From assembly GCA_902524595.1 (NCBI GenBank), contig CABZDS010000003.1, positions 1-64,000 of the forward strand: a stretch of 64,000 nucleotides of DNA, given 5' to 3'. Positions 28,140 through 37,009 of this stretch are shown piece by piece. Within the stretch, counting starts at the first letter, position 1; every line of letters starts with the position of its first letter. Source of the stretch: an uncultured Pelagibacteraceae bacterium (GTDB lineage Bacteria; Pseudomonadota; Alphaproteobacteria; Pelagibacterales; Pelagibacteraceae). The translations under genes were made by a program, and so were the position numbers. The notes under the pieces are model-generated. The model ran no database searches. It had not been told where the DNA came from and saw nothing but the letters and a program-made list of their open reading frames with translations.

Positions 28140-30410
28140 ATGATTGTACTTAAACATAGGTTTTATTTTTTATTTATTTTTATTTTTCTTCTTGTTGAGA
28201 CAAATGTTTTTGCTAAAGCGACATATATCAGAGCTCTAGAAGTACATCATTCTCGTAACGCAACTGGAGTAACTTTTAATAAAGATGGAAGTAAGATGTA
28301 TCTTCTTTCTTCTCGACGGAAAGAAGATAATGGTGGATTTCATGGTAATGCAAATGATAGTGTTACCGAATATAGTTTAAGTACAAATTTTAGTTTACTA
28401 GGAGTTACATCCAATGACTCAAGTGTTGATGCAGAAATGAAAGTGCGTCAAAAATGTGGAAGTGGAACTGGAGCCCTAGTAAATCCAGATGATTTACACT
28501 GGAATCATGATGGAACTAGACTTTTTGTAGTAGATGGCACAACTAATAATAATCATACAGATTTAAAAAAAGTTTGTCAAATTACTTTAAACAATCCGTA
28601 TGTTATTGATGTTGATAATTTGGTTGATGATTTTGATAACAGTTTCGATACTACTACAAATTCAACTTCAGCAGATGGTCACAATACAGATGTTGGAAGT
28701 GGACTAACAATTAATGGTATGGGCGGAATAGATTTTAATGGAGAGGGTACAAAAGTATTTATTACACACCTCCTAGAAAAAAAAATTTATTCTTTTACTT
28801 TACACACTGCATGGAATTTTGGTTCAGCAGAATATACAGGAAATTCATTTGATTTTAGTAGCATTATAGGAGGAACAGCAGCAGCAAGTGCTGTAAAATT
28901 TAGTAGAGATGGGAGACAAATGTTTATCAATGACCAAACAGAAGATAAAATTTTTCAATGGAGTTTATCATCAGCATTTGATTTAACTTCTACGATAACT
29001 TTGCGTGGATCTTATAGTACTAGATCAGATTGGCAAAATATAAGTACTTCAGATAATGTTACTGCATCGAGCGAAAGTGCTCTTCAAGGTCTAGAGTTCA
29101 ACAATGATGGATCAAAATTTTTTATTACCATGAGTCAGAGGATAAAAACAAATGATTTTCATTACGTAATGGAATATGAATTAGATTGTCCATATGGAAT
29201 TGTTTATTGCGAAAGTCCAGTTTCGGGCTCCAATAAAGCATTAATAGGAGTTATAGAATCTTACACTGAAATGTCCAAAAGAGTTATGAAGAATAATATA
29301 CATCCAGTAATGCATCGTCTTGAATGGTTAAGAAGACATAAAGATAAAGATAATTTAACAAATCAAAATTTAAAATTTAACTTTTCTAATGAAAAACTTT
29401 CAGCATTATCTAAAGTCATACCTGTTGGAAACAAGAAAAATTCAATAAAAAAATACCAAAAAGGTACTTGGTTTTTTTGGAGTGAGGGACAAATTGGTTT
29501 TGGTGATATTAAGTCGAATTCTAGATCTTTAAAAAAAGAAATAGATACCGATGGTATAATTTTTGGAGTCGATAAAAAAGTAAGTGAAAATAAAATGTAT
29601 GGATATGCAATACAATATGGAAGAGATAGTAGCGACATAGGATCTTCCTCTGCAATTTTAGATACTGATAATTATAGTTTGGTTTATTATGGATCATTAT
29701 CTGGAAAAGAAGGAAATTATTTAGATGGAGCTATAGGCATAAGCACTCTACAAACTAATCATTTAAGAACTAATAATTTAATAGATCAAGCGAGAGATCC
29801 TAATTCGAATTTAACTGGAAAAAGAGATGGCAAGCAGGCTTTTGGATCAATGAAATTAAACAAAATATACAATAAAGATAATACTAATATTAATCCTTTA
29901 TTAAGATTTGATCTTGGCTTTACAGAACTTGATGAATTTCAAGAAAGTGGTGATGCTCATTCATTAATTTATGATAAACATCAAATTCCAAAAGGTGTAG
30001 CCACATTAGGGTTATTGGCAGATAATACTAAGATATTTAATCAAGGTACCAAATTAAAAAATATTTTTCGTATAGAATATTCAAACGATTTTAGCCCATC
30101 TACTAATACCAACGTTTCATACGTTAGTGATCCTAATACAGATTATTTTATAAGAATTGGTAATCAATCTGCTCATAATTATAAAATTGGGCTGGGTTTT
30201 GATCTATCAACTATTTCTGGATGGTCAATTATTACAAATTACGAAATTCAAAACGCTAATGGAAATGGTAGTATTGACAATTTATACTTATCTGCAGGTT
30301 GGGTACCAAATAATAATACCGAGTTAAATATCTCCATTAAAAATAATAACTCATTATTTGTTGGTTTAAGACGTAAACTTTTATATAACAAAAAAATATC
30401 TAAAAATTAA
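28140..30410 (+). CDS. Propeller-repeat autotransporter-like surface protein (paralogue A)
   Basis: A 756-residue predicted secreted protein. A signal peptide ends near residue 26 (ETNVFA|KA). Residues ~30-350 hold at least five degenerate blocks of the type F-(N/S)-x-DG-(S/T)-K/R-M-F/Y-(I/V), spaced 45-75 residues, as in YVTN/NHL-like beta-propellers. A conserved linker VMHRLEWLRRHKDKDNLTNQ follows (~389-408), then ~310 residues of alternating amphipathic strands with aromatic ends, as in autotransporter beta-barrels. This is therefore probably a type V-like surface-displayed propeller. It is a clear paralogue of the gene at 34424-36862 but has no Ig-like domain, no tRNA fragment beside it and no terminal aromatic residue. 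Ligand and function are unknown. Confidence 0.7.
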   Translation: MIVLKHRFYFLFIFIFLLVETNVFAKATYIRALEVHHSRNATGVTFNKDGSKMYLLSSRRKEDNGGFHGNANDSVTEYSLSTNFSLLGVTSNDSSVDAEMKVRQKCGSGTGALVNPDDLHWNHDGTRLFVVDGTTNNNHTDLKKVCQITLNNPYVIDVDNLVDDFDNSFDTTTNSTSADGHNTDVGSGLTINGMGGIDFNGEGTKVFITHLLEKKIYSFTLHTAWNFGSAEYTGNSFDFSSIIGGTAAASAVKFSRDGRQMFINDQTEDKIFQWSLSSAFDLTSTITLRGSYSTRSDWQNISTSDNVTASSESALQGLEFNNDGSKFFITMSQRIKTNDFHYVMEYELDCPYGIVYCESPVSGSNKALIGVIESYTEMSKRVMKNNIHPVMHRLEWLRRHKDKDNLTNQNLKFNFSNEKLSALSKVIPVGNKKNSIKKYQKGTWFFWSEGQIGFGDIKSNSRSLKKEIDTDGIIFGVDKKVSENKMYGYAIQYGRDSSDIGSSSAILDTDNYSLVYYGSLSGKEGNYLDGAIGISTLQTNHLRTNNLIDQARDPNSNLTGKRDGKQAFGSMKLNKIYNKDNTNINPLLRFDLGFTELDEFQESGDAHSLIYDKHQIPKGVATLGLLADNTKIFNQGTKLKNIFRIEYSNDFSPSTNTNVSYVSDPNTDYFIRIGNQSAHNYKIGLGFDLSTISGWSIITNYEIQNANGNGSIDNLYLSAGWVPNNNTELNISIKNNNSLFVGLRRKLLYNKKISKN

Positions 30411-30412
30411 AA

Positions 30413-30766
30413 CTATTCTTCTAAAATTTGTATTTCTTTAAAAATTTTTACTATTTTTTTATCTTTGACTTCAGCTTCAACCAATATACATTTGTACATT
30501 GCATTTGAATTCATCTCAGCAATTTCTTTTTTAAATGAACAATCATCAATGTTACTCATCAGTAAATGCTCTTTCAATTCTGGGGGATCTCCTAAAAACA
30601 TCATTAATCCTATGACTTCCTTACTATTTACTTCCTCGATTTTATCTAAATCATCTATATTAGATATTTTATTTGCAACATCTAAGCTTGTATCCATGAA
30701 TTTACTTAAACCAACATAAACCAAGTAAATTATTCCGAAAAACCCAATTATTTTTACATACTTCAT
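30413..30766 (-). CDS. Small hypothetical membrane-anchored protein
   Basis: A 117-residue protein with one N-terminal hydrophobic segment (KIIGFFGIIYLVYVGL, residues 4-19) that could be a signal anchor, followed by a soluble ~95-residue acidic domain with two cysteines. I do not recognise the family. It lies convergent to propeller paralogue A (2-bp gap) and diverges from the oxidoreductase gene 86 bp away. Its codon use looks like that of the neighbours, and the reading frame is bounded on both sides, so I regard it as a real gene. Confidence 0.6.
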   Translation of the reverse strand: MKYVKIIGFFGIIYLVYVGLSKFMDTSLDVANKISNIDDLDKIEEVNSKEVIGLMMFLGDPPELKEHLLMSNIDDCSFKKEIAEMNSNAMYKCILVEAEVKDKKIVKIFKEIQILEE

Positions 30767-30852
30767 GTAATTTTATTAAAGTATTATAGTATTTTATATA
30801 AAAATTAATATTAATATTAATAATTTTATTATCAATTTATAGAGTAGAATTT

Positions 30853-32145
30853 ATGTATTTATACTCAAAGCTTCAAAATTTTAAAAAACCTATCCGTATT
30901 GCTTTTCTAGGTTGTGGAAAATTTGTTTCAATGTTTCTTGCCCAATACAATCAATTAAACAAAATTATTTTAGATTCCATTGTTGAACTTGATTTAGAGA
31001 GAGCGAAAAAAAATTGTTCAAATAGTGGATTATCAAATGAAACGATAAAGAAGATTAATTTTGCAGATAATTTAGATAAAGTTTTAGATAGAGAAATTGA
31101 TGTATATATTGAAGCCACAGGCAATCCTATAGCGGGCACTATTCATGCAAAAAAAATTATAGAAAATAGGAAACATGTAATAATGGTCAATGTTGAGGCA
31201 GATGTATTGTGTGGAAAATATTTATCTGACTTAGCTAAAGAAAATAATGTTATTTGTTCCATGGCTTATGGGGATCAACCATCTTTAATATTAGAACAAA
31301 TTGAGTGGGCAAAATTAAATGGTTTTGAAGTTATTTGTGCTGGCAAAGGAACAAAATATCACCCATCATTTGAATACTCGACACCAGAAACTGTCTGGGG
31401 GCACTATGGTTTAACTAAGAAAAGAGCTGAAAATGAATCTGGAATGAACCCTAAAATGTTTAACAGTTTTTTATGTGGAGACAAATCATCAATTGAAATG
31501 TGTGCTGTTAGTAATGCTACAGACCTAAAGTGCCCAAATAGTGGACTAACTTATCCTCCAATAGGTGTTTATGACATTGCTAAAAAATTAATTCCAAAAT
31601 CTGAAGGAGGCTTATTAGATTATTCAGGTCAGGTAGAAGTTATTTCATGCATCGATTTAGATAAAAAAGATATACCTAACGATCTTAGATGGGGAGTGTA
31701 TATTGTTATTAAAGCTCAAAATGAATATGTAAAAAACTGTTTTAAAGACTATGGAATGGTAACAGATACAACAGGAAGTTACTCAGCCATTTGGAGACCT
31801 TATCATTATATTGGATTAGAATTGGCTCAATCAATTTATTCCATAGTGCTTGATAACAAAGCAACAGGTCATACAAAAAATTTTAATGCTGAAATAGCTA
31901 CTGTTGCTAAAAAAGATTTAAAGGCAGGACAAAAACTTGATGGAGAAGGGGGTTATTGTGCAAGAGGAAGATTAATTTCATCCAAGAGATCAAAAAAGGA
32001 AAGAATTTTACCTATGGGTTATACTGATAATGCTACTTTAAAAAAAGACATCAAGAAAGATGAATTTATAAGTTTAGATGATGTAGAACTGAATTTACCA
32101 AAACAAATTATTGAAGCAAGAGAATATCAATACAATTTAATTTAA
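30853..32145 (+). CDS. NAD(P)-dependent oxidoreductase, homoserine dehydrogenase-like with C-terminal SAF domain
   Basis: A 430-residue protein. The N-terminal Rossmann fold begins RIAFLGCGKFVSMFLAQ (residues 16-32) and includes DVYIEATGNPIAG (~86-98) and HVIMVNVEADVLCG (~110-123), the pattern of homoserine-dehydrogenase-like NAD-binding domains. The C-terminal ~80 residues (KDLKAGQKLDGEGGYCARG onward) match an SAF domain, which is found in such oxidoreductases and in sialic acid synthases. Related proteins act on sugar acids or branched sugars, but the substrate is not predictable here. A 20-bp gap separates it from the convergent TPR-glycosyltransferase gene. Confidence 0.8.
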   Translation: MYLYSKLQNFKKPIRIAFLGCGKFVSMFLAQYNQLNKIILDSIVELDLERAKKNCSNSGLSNETIKKINFADNLDKVLDREIDVYIEATGNPIAGTIHAKKIIENRKHVIMVNVEADVLCGKYLSDLAKENNVICSMAYGDQPSLILEQIEWAKLNGFEVICAGKGTKYHPSFEYSTPETVWGHYGLTKKRAENESGMNPKMFNSFLCGDKSSIEMCAVSNATDLKCPNSGLTYPPIGVYDIAKKLIPKSEGGLLDYSGQVEVISCIDLDKKDIPNDLRWGVYIVIKAQNEYVKNCFKDYGMVTDTTGSYSAIWRPYHYIGLELAQSIYSIVLDNKATGHTKNFNAEIATVAKKDLKAGQKLDGEGGYCARGRLISSKRSKKERILPMGYTDNATLKKDIKKDEFISLDDVELNLPKQIIEAREYQYNLI

Positions 32146-32164
32146 AAACTTATGAAAAAAATTA

Positions 32165-33865
32165 TTAATTTAATTTAAATTTATCTTTTAATTTTTTATA
32201 AATTTTATCTGTCACATCGTTCCAATCATTATAAGTTTTTTGTCTAAATATATTCAAGGAAGAATAAGGATTGTAATTATACATAGCACCCCATCTCCAG
32301 TCTGGATCTATATTTAAAATACCCCACGTCTCTTTATTTAGTGTCGATGAAAGGTGCAATAAAGAGGTGTCAATAGTTATTACAAGATCTAATTTTTCAA
32401 TAACAGCAGTTAATTCATCTAGTTTAAAATTACCAAGATTGGTTATATTTTTTGAATTAAAATAATCTATATCTTCATTTTTTACCTTATTTTGTAGACA
32501 ATAAAAATTACAATCTATATTTAAGATTTTTTCAAAAGATTGTAATGGTACTGACCTAGAGACAGATGACCCAGACCACGCTAGACCAACATTAAATTTT
32601 TTATTAGATTTAATAATATCCAAGTTTAAATCTTTTTCATTTTTAATTTTTAATATATGATTGTTATTATTTAGCTTCTTTGTATAAAAATATTTTATCA
32701 AAGAACTTAAAGCAATTTTACCATCAATATCCTCAACAATTTCTAAACTTCTTTTTTTAATTTTTAAATTTTTAATATCATTTTTGAATAAACTATAAAT
32801 ATTGTCTTGTACTGAAAATGTTATTTTTCCTGCTATTTTTAGAATTTGGGGTATATATTTAGAAAATTGAATTGCATCACCAATTCCTTGATCATTATAA
32901 ACAAGAATATGTTTATTAGATAAATTAATATTCTTTAAATCTTTATATTCTTTTATTTGTTTATAAAGGTTTGGAATTGATGGGTCAAAAGAGGAATAAT
33001 ATTTCCAACCCATCTCAAACTCTCCTTGGTATAAATACCTTAGTGCAAGAAAGTTGTGAAAAAATTTATTCTTTTCAATTTCAGAATTGTTTTCTTTTAA
33101 AATATTATAACCTTTCTCCCTTTTTCCTATGTTGAAATATAGATTAATTAATTTGACTAAAAATTTTATATTTTTTTGGTTTTCTTGAAGTATATCAATT
33201 GCTTTATCAATTTTATTATTTAATAAATAGTATTCGGCTAAGTTATATTTGAATTCTATATAATCTTCATCTGTTTTTTTAGCAATTTTATAAAAAATAT
33301 TTGAATTTTTAATATCTTTTTTTTTAATATAACTTAGAAAAATATTATTTATTAATAACTTGTCGTTTTCATCTAATTTATATCCTTTTATAAAATAATT
33401 TAGAGCTTTATCAGGTTCATTTCTATTTTGATATATACAACCAATTTGATTAAGTATTTTTTTATCATTACCGTTTATATTTAGATATTCATTATAGAAC
33501 TTTATGGCATTATTAAATTCATTGTTTAATTCATATGCATATGCAAGATTTAATATTATATCCAAATTTTTTTTGTCTAAATTATAAATTTTATTTATGT
33601 AAAATATTGCTTTATCAAAATTCTTATTTTTCATATATAATGCAGAAAGATTTTTTAGAGGATCAGTAAAATCATTTTTAATTTTGTGTGATTGTATAAA
33701 GTTATTTTCAGCATTACTCAATTCTCCTTTATTAAAGCTGATAATTCCTTTGAAATTAAAAATAATTTCTTTATTATTATTGTTTTCTATTTCTTCACAA
33801 ATTGTTAGTGCTAAGTCAAAATTTTTTTTTTTAATATATTCAATAATTTGATTAATTTTACTCAC
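32165..33865 (-). CDS. TPR-repeat protein with a glycosyltransferase-like (GT9/GT41-type) C-terminal domain
   Basis: A 566-residue protein. Residues ~1-290 contain about eight tetratricopeptide repeats (e.g. DKAIFYINKIYNLDKKN, NAIKFYNEYLNINGND). The C-terminal part has LVYNDQGIGDAIQFSKYIP near 315, NVGLAWSGSS near 425 and VITIDTSLLHLSSTL near 500, which fits the family of bacterial TPR-heptosyltransferase-like proteins. It may glycosylate a surface structure or protein; this is inference. The start is a GTG at 33865, since the overlapping ATG at 33867 is followed at once by a stop. It directly borders the tRNA-Leu islet. Confidence 0.82.
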   Translation of the reverse strand: MSKINQIIEYIKKKNFDLALTICEEIENNNNKEIIFNFKGIISFNKGELSNAENNFIQSHKIKNDFTDPLKNLSALYMKNKNFDKAIFYINKIYNLDKKNLDIILNLAYAYELNNEFNNAIKFYNEYLNINGNDKKILNQIGCIYQNRNEPDKALNYFIKGYKLDENDKLLINNIFLSYIKKKDIKNSNIFYKIAKKTDEDYIEFKYNLAEYYLLNNKIDKAIDILQENQKNIKFLVKLINLYFNIGKREKGYNILKENNSEIEKNKFFHNFLALRYLYQGEFEMGWKYYSSFDPSIPNLYKQIKEYKDLKNINLSNKHILVYNDQGIGDAIQFSKYIPQILKIAGKITFSVQDNIYSLFKNDIKNLKIKKRSLEIVEDIDGKIALSSLIKYFYTKKLNNNNHILKIKNEKDLNLDIIKSNKKFNVGLAWSGSSVSRSVPLQSFEKILNIDCNFYCLQNKVKNEDIDYFNSKNITNLGNFKLDELTAVIEKLDLVITIDTSLLHLSSTLNKETWGILNIDPDWRWGAMYNYNPYSSLNIFRQKTYNDWNDVTDKIYKKLKDKFKLN

Positions 33866-33900
33866 ATCTATAATTTTAAATTAATTATAACAAAATAAAT

Positions 33901-34006
33901 AAAATTTTACTTATTACTCTTGTTCAATTATAAATATTAGCATAAATACTCATGAAATTCATTAATTCCCTCGTGGTGAAATTGGTAGACACAAAGGACT
34001 TAAAAT
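33901..34006 (+). repeat. Left 106-bp direct repeat (tRNA-Leu promoter region plus 5' half)
   Basis: It matches 37010-37115 over 106 bp with four mismatches and no gaps. It covers ~66 bp upstream of tRNA-Leu and the tRNA 5' half through the anticodon loop (ending GGACTTAAAAT). Beyond 34006 the two copies diverge abruptly. This is the left junction of the islet. Confidence 0.9.
33967..34006 (+). pseudogene. Truncated tRNA-Leu(UAA) 5' half
   Basis: Forty bases match the 5' half of the intact tRNA-Leu at 37076 (CCCTCGTGG..., D-arm, anticodon stem and loop with TAA), but the first base is T instead of G and the anticodon 3' stem, variable arm, T-arm and acceptor 3' strand are missing. Only scattered words (TTGC, CAG, AGTCT) in the following 40 bases recall the missing half. 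It cannot make a functional tRNA. It is best read as the host half left behind by integration, or as a decayed duplicate. Confidence 0.85.
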
Positions 34007-34129
34007 AGTTTGCATTCAGGTATTTCAGAGTCTCTAATAGTCTCTAATAGTCTTAATCCCTTATAATCCTATAACTTTAGAAATTGATAGATTTTTTTTA
34101 TTGGAAAATTTGAATAATAAATTTTGCTA

Positions 34130-34162
34130 AACTAGAAACAAACTAGAAACCAGAGAGATAAA
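34130..34162 (+). repeat. Left arm-type repeats of the tRNA-Leu islet (2 x ACTAGAAAC, 11-nt period)
   Basis: ACTAGAAAC occurs at 34131 and 34142, and the 33-bp block (to GAGATAAA) is repeated at 36972-37004 with two mismatches in the same orientation. The one-helical-turn spacing resembles arm-type binding sites of tyrosine recombinases. Confidence 0.7.
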
Positions 34163-34208
34163 TCAAATAGCTGTTTTTCAATCAATTAATATGAATAAGA
34201 ATGTAAAT

Positions 34209-34228
34209 AAAAATTTTTATCGAGTAAG
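34209..34228 (+). repeat. Left copy of a 20-bp islet repeat
   Basis: A 20-bp word ending TTTATCGAGTAAG is identical at 36865-36884, just after the cargo stop codon; similarity continues more loosely for ~25 bp (GAA...TTTTTTAT...TTTTTA). The preceding GTAAATAAAAATTTTT also matches the last codons of the cargo gene, so this could be a remnant of a lost cargo 3' end. Confidence 0.6.
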
Positions 34229-34423
34229 TAGCGAAAGTTTTTTATTTTTACTTAAAGATGGAAATAGCTTCATTATTTTTTTTGTAAACAGATTTTGTAG
34301 ATAACCAACTTTAGTTGTTCCGGATATATTAAAAAAACCACAGTTTAATCAATTTTGGTCCCTATATAGTCATTGCAACATCTGTATTTATCATGTTTAA
34401 AGTTAACATTTTAAACTTTTTTC

Positions 34424-36862
34424 ATGAAAAAAATATTTTTAATATTTTTATATATTTTATTAATTCAATCAGATGTTTTAGCATTTACTTTTAAACAATC
34501 ATCAGCAGATATTCAGAGTACATCAAATTCAATTAGAGGTATAAATTTTAAACCTGATGGTACTAAAATGTATATTACTGAAAGTGAAAATGATACAATT
34601 CTTCAATATTCATTAAGTACAGCTTATGATTTAAGTACAATGTCCTTGGATGCAGCAACATCCATATCGGCAGCAGACTTGGCTCATGCTATAGAATTTA
34701 ATTCAGATGGTACCAAAATGTTTATTATCGATAATAAAAATAATAAGGTCGAGGAATATACATTGAGTACTGCTTGGGATACCACTGATATAACTCATAA
34801 TGGGGATTATAGTATACCAACTGAAGATGAACCAAGAGGAATAGATTTTAATTCAGATGGCACTAAACTTTTTGTGATAGGTAAAGAAACTGACAGAGTA
34901 CGTTCGTGGACACTAGCAACAGCTTTTGATATAGATAGCGGAAAGTCAGGTGCAAATTCTTCAGATCGTACTAATAGTTATGAAAATAATTCAAGAAATT
35001 TGCAGTTTAATTCTGATGGAACCGTGATTTATATTGCTGGGTCTGATGATGATGAGATAAACAAACTTACATTAAGCACAGCTTATGATACTAGTTCTTC
35101 TTCATTAGATACTTCTCAAACAGCTACTACTTATGATGTAAGTGCTCAATCGAATGAAATGAGGGGCTTTGTATTTATTGACAATTCTAGCGTTACTTCC
35201 TTAGGCCATGCTGCAAAGTTCTTTATTACAGATGATATAAGTTCTGGAGCTAATACAATTAAACATTATTTTATAAATGCAGATCCAACTTTGTCTTCCT
35301 GTTCACCCGCAGATGGAGCTACAGGGGTTGGGCTTAATGATAATATTGTGCTTACTTTCAGCGAGATTGTAGATGCAGAAAGCGGAAATGTAGTTATAAA
35401 AAAATCATCAGATGACTCAGTTTTTGAGTCAATAGATATCACAGGTTCAAAAGTTTCTGGAACAGGGACAACTGTAATTACTATAAATCCTACAGAAACA
35501 TTTGTAATAGACACTGATTATTACATAACAATCGATGCATCAGCTTTTGATGATGTAGATAGCGCTTCGTATACAGGTATCAATGACTCAACAACTTGCA
35601 ATTTTACTGCTGGTCAAACTAACCCTCTTTTGGATGATAAAGATCTTATAGGAGCTATAGAAGGCCAAGTAGAGATGTCACATCGAGTTATTAGACAAAC
35701 AACAACTACAGTAATGCATCGAATTGAATGGTTAAGAAGACATAAAGATAGAGAAAATTTAACAAACCAAAATATTAATTTTCAATTTTCTGATACAATG
35801 TTTTCATCTATTTTAAAAGCAATCTCAATATCTAACAAAAAAGAGTCAATAGATAAAAATTTATCCAATAATTGGTTTCTTTGGAGTGAAGGAGATATAA
35901 GTATTGGAAAATCTGGAATTAAACAGGGTCTATCATCTTCAGCAAAAAAAGCAGATACAAATGGAATAACCATTGGAGCAGATAATAGATTAAATTCAAA
36001 CAAAATGTATGGTCTTGCACTTAGATTTGGTGAAGATGATATTGAAGTTGGCTCTTCTGGAACTACGATAGATACAGATGCATACAGCTTAAGTTTGTAT
36101 GGAACTTTATCTTCAAAAGACAATAATTTTTTGGATGGTATACTAGGAATGAGCACTTTAAAGTCTGATCATATAAGAAAGAAAAATTCTGATACGCTAA
36201 CTGGCAAAAGGGATGGTAAACAAATATTTAGTTCAATCAACTTAAGTAAATTATTTTATAAAGATGATTTTAATTTTAATCCAACTGCAAGAATTGATTT
36301 TGGGTATACAGAATTGGGTGGTTACAGCGAAAGAGGAAAAAATGCTTTAATTTATGACAAGCATGAAATTTTAACAGGAATAACTTCTATCGGAATGTTA
36401 TTTGATAATATTAATCAGTTCAAAAAAGGGATTATATTAAAAAAAATAGCTCGATTAGAATATAGTGCTGATTTTAGCCCTTCATCAAATACAAAACTTT
36501 CATATCTATCAGATCCAGCGACAGATTATAATTTGACTGTTGGTAATGAAGCAAGTCACAACCTTAGAGCAGGTTTAGGGTTTGATCTTTCTACAGATAA
36601 TGGTTTTTCTGTTATAGCTAATTACGAAAGATTTCAAAAAAAAGATTCTGGTCACACGGATACCATGTATTTTACTGCAGGCTGGATATCAAATAAAAAA
36701 ACTCAATATGCTCTAACTTTAAACGGTATAAATAATATTTTTACAGAATTTAGTGTAAGTAAAAATATTAATAATTATAATCTTAAATTTAATATTAATT
36801 CTGATTTACTTAACGAAAATGAAAATCAAACAGCAACTTTATTTGTAAATAAAAATTTTTAA
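34424..36862 (+). CDS. Propeller-repeat autotransporter-like surface protein with Ig-like domain (paralogue B, islet cargo)
   Basis: An 812-residue predicted secreted protein. The signal peptide ends near residue 20 (SDVLA|FT). Four regular propeller blocks (F-N-S/P-DGTKM/L-Y/F-I) with QYSLSTAYDLST-type tails fill residues ~38-270. An SbsA/Big_5-like Ig domain (SPADGATGVGLNDNIVLTFS onward) spans ~290-393. The linker VMHRIEWLRRHKDRENLTNQ (~430-449) and a ~330-residue autotransporter-type beta-barrel ending in Phe follow. The linker and barrel closely match paralogue A at 28140-30410, while the propeller is tidier and the Ig domain is extra. It is the sole cargo of the tRNA-Leu islet. It may present a binding head at the cell surface; ligand unknown. 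Confidence 0.75.
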   Translation: MKKIFLIFLYILLIQSDVLAFTFKQSSADIQSTSNSIRGINFKPDGTKMYITESENDTILQYSLSTAYDLSTMSLDAATSISAADLAHAIEFNSDGTKMFIIDNKNNKVEEYTLSTAWDTTDITHNGDYSIPTEDEPRGIDFNSDGTKLFVIGKETDRVRSWTLATAFDIDSGKSGANSSDRTNSYENNSRNLQFNSDGTVIYIAGSDDDEINKLTLSTAYDTSSSSLDTSQTATTYDVSAQSNEMRGFVFIDNSSVTSLGHAAKFFITDDISSGANTIKHYFINADPTLSSCSPADGATGVGLNDNIVLTFSEIVDAESGNVVIKKSSDDSVFESIDITGSKVSGTGTTVITINPTETFVIDTDYYITIDASAFDDVDSASYTGINDSTTCNFTAGQTNPLLDDKDLIGAIEGQVEMSHRVIRQTTTTVMHRIEWLRRHKDRENLTNQNINFQFSDTMFSSILKAISISNKKESIDKNLSNNWFLWSEGDISIGKSGIKQGLSSSAKKADTNGITIGADNRLNSNKMYGLALRFGEDDIEVGSSGTTIDTDAYSLSLYGTLSSKDNNFLDGILGMSTLKSDHIRKKNSDTLTGKRDGKQIFSSINLSKLFYKDDFNFNPTARIDFGYTELGGYSERGKNALIYDKHEILTGITSIGMLFDNINQFKKGIILKKIARLEYSADFSPSSNTKLSYLSDPATDYNLTVGNEASHNLRAGLGFDLSTDNGFSVIANYERFQKKDSGHTDTMYFTAGWISNKKTQYALTLNGINNIFTEFSVSKNINNYNLKFNINSDLLNENENQTATLFVNKNF

Positions 36863-36864
36863 TG

Positions 36865-36884
36865 AAAAATTTTTATCGAGTAAG
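36865..36884 (+). repeat. Right copy of the 20-bp islet repeat
   Basis: Identical to 34209-34228. It begins two bases after the cargo TAA. It lies outward of the cargo, with the arm-type repeats ~90 bp further on, so the order of the two repeat types is mirrored at the two ends although each is directly repeated. Confidence 0.6.
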
Positions 36885-36971
36885 AAGTGAAGATTTTTTA
36901 TATTTTTAACTCTTATTTTCCTAATTTTAAGTGTATTGATTTAATCAATAATAAATAGGATTTTATAGGAC

Positions 36972-37004
36972 AACTAGAAACAAACTAGAAACTATAGAGA
37001 TAAA
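36972..37004 (+). repeat. Right arm-type repeats of the tRNA-Leu islet (2 x ACTAGAAAC, 11-nt period)
   Basis: ACTAGAAAC at 36973 and 36984, in the same orientation as the left pair. The block ends five bases before the right 106-bp repeat. It points toward the intact tRNA-Leu. Confidence 0.7.
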
Positions 37005-37009
37005 ATAAA

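Larger units (their letters stand above)
33866..34423. other. 558-bp non-coding stretch: degenerate tRNA-Leu copy and left end of the tRNA-Leu islet
   Basis: No convincing gene is present. In order the stretch holds the 106-bp copy of the tRNA-Leu upstream/5'-half region (33901-34006), a 10-nt tandem repeat TCTCTAATAG (34031-34050), the tandem 11-nt ACTAGAAAC repeats (34131-34150), a 20-bp word repeated after the cargo gene (34209-34228), and an AT-rich lead-in to the cargo ATG at 34424. Confidence 0.75.

Noticed and set aside
28110-30412. Paralogue A as a third tRNA-linked islet
   Set aside because: No tRNA fragment, direct repeat or CTMGAMAC tandem was seen beside it, so it appears to be an ordinary chromosomal gene.
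33967-34006. A second functional tRNA-Leu
   Set aside because: The 3' half is missing and G1 is mutated, so no acceptor stem can form.
34031-34056. Tandem TCTCTAATAG as a start of a CRISPR array
   Set aside because: Only two and a half 10-nt units with no spacers. It is a short tandem repeat, at most another recombinase arm site. No CRISPR array or cas gene was seen in the window.
34191-34304. A 37-codon open frame in the left end of the tRNA-Leu islet
   Set aside because: It overlaps the directly repeated 20-bp word, has no ribosome-binding signal, and its right-end counterpart (36864-36911) is a different, shorter frame, so coding is unlikely.
35782-36156. Reverse-strand open frame inside the islet autotransporter (and a similar one at 29363-29638 in paralogue A)
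   Set aside because: Both are antisense to the conserved barrel start in the two paralogues. They persist because the coding strand is conserved, not because they are genes.
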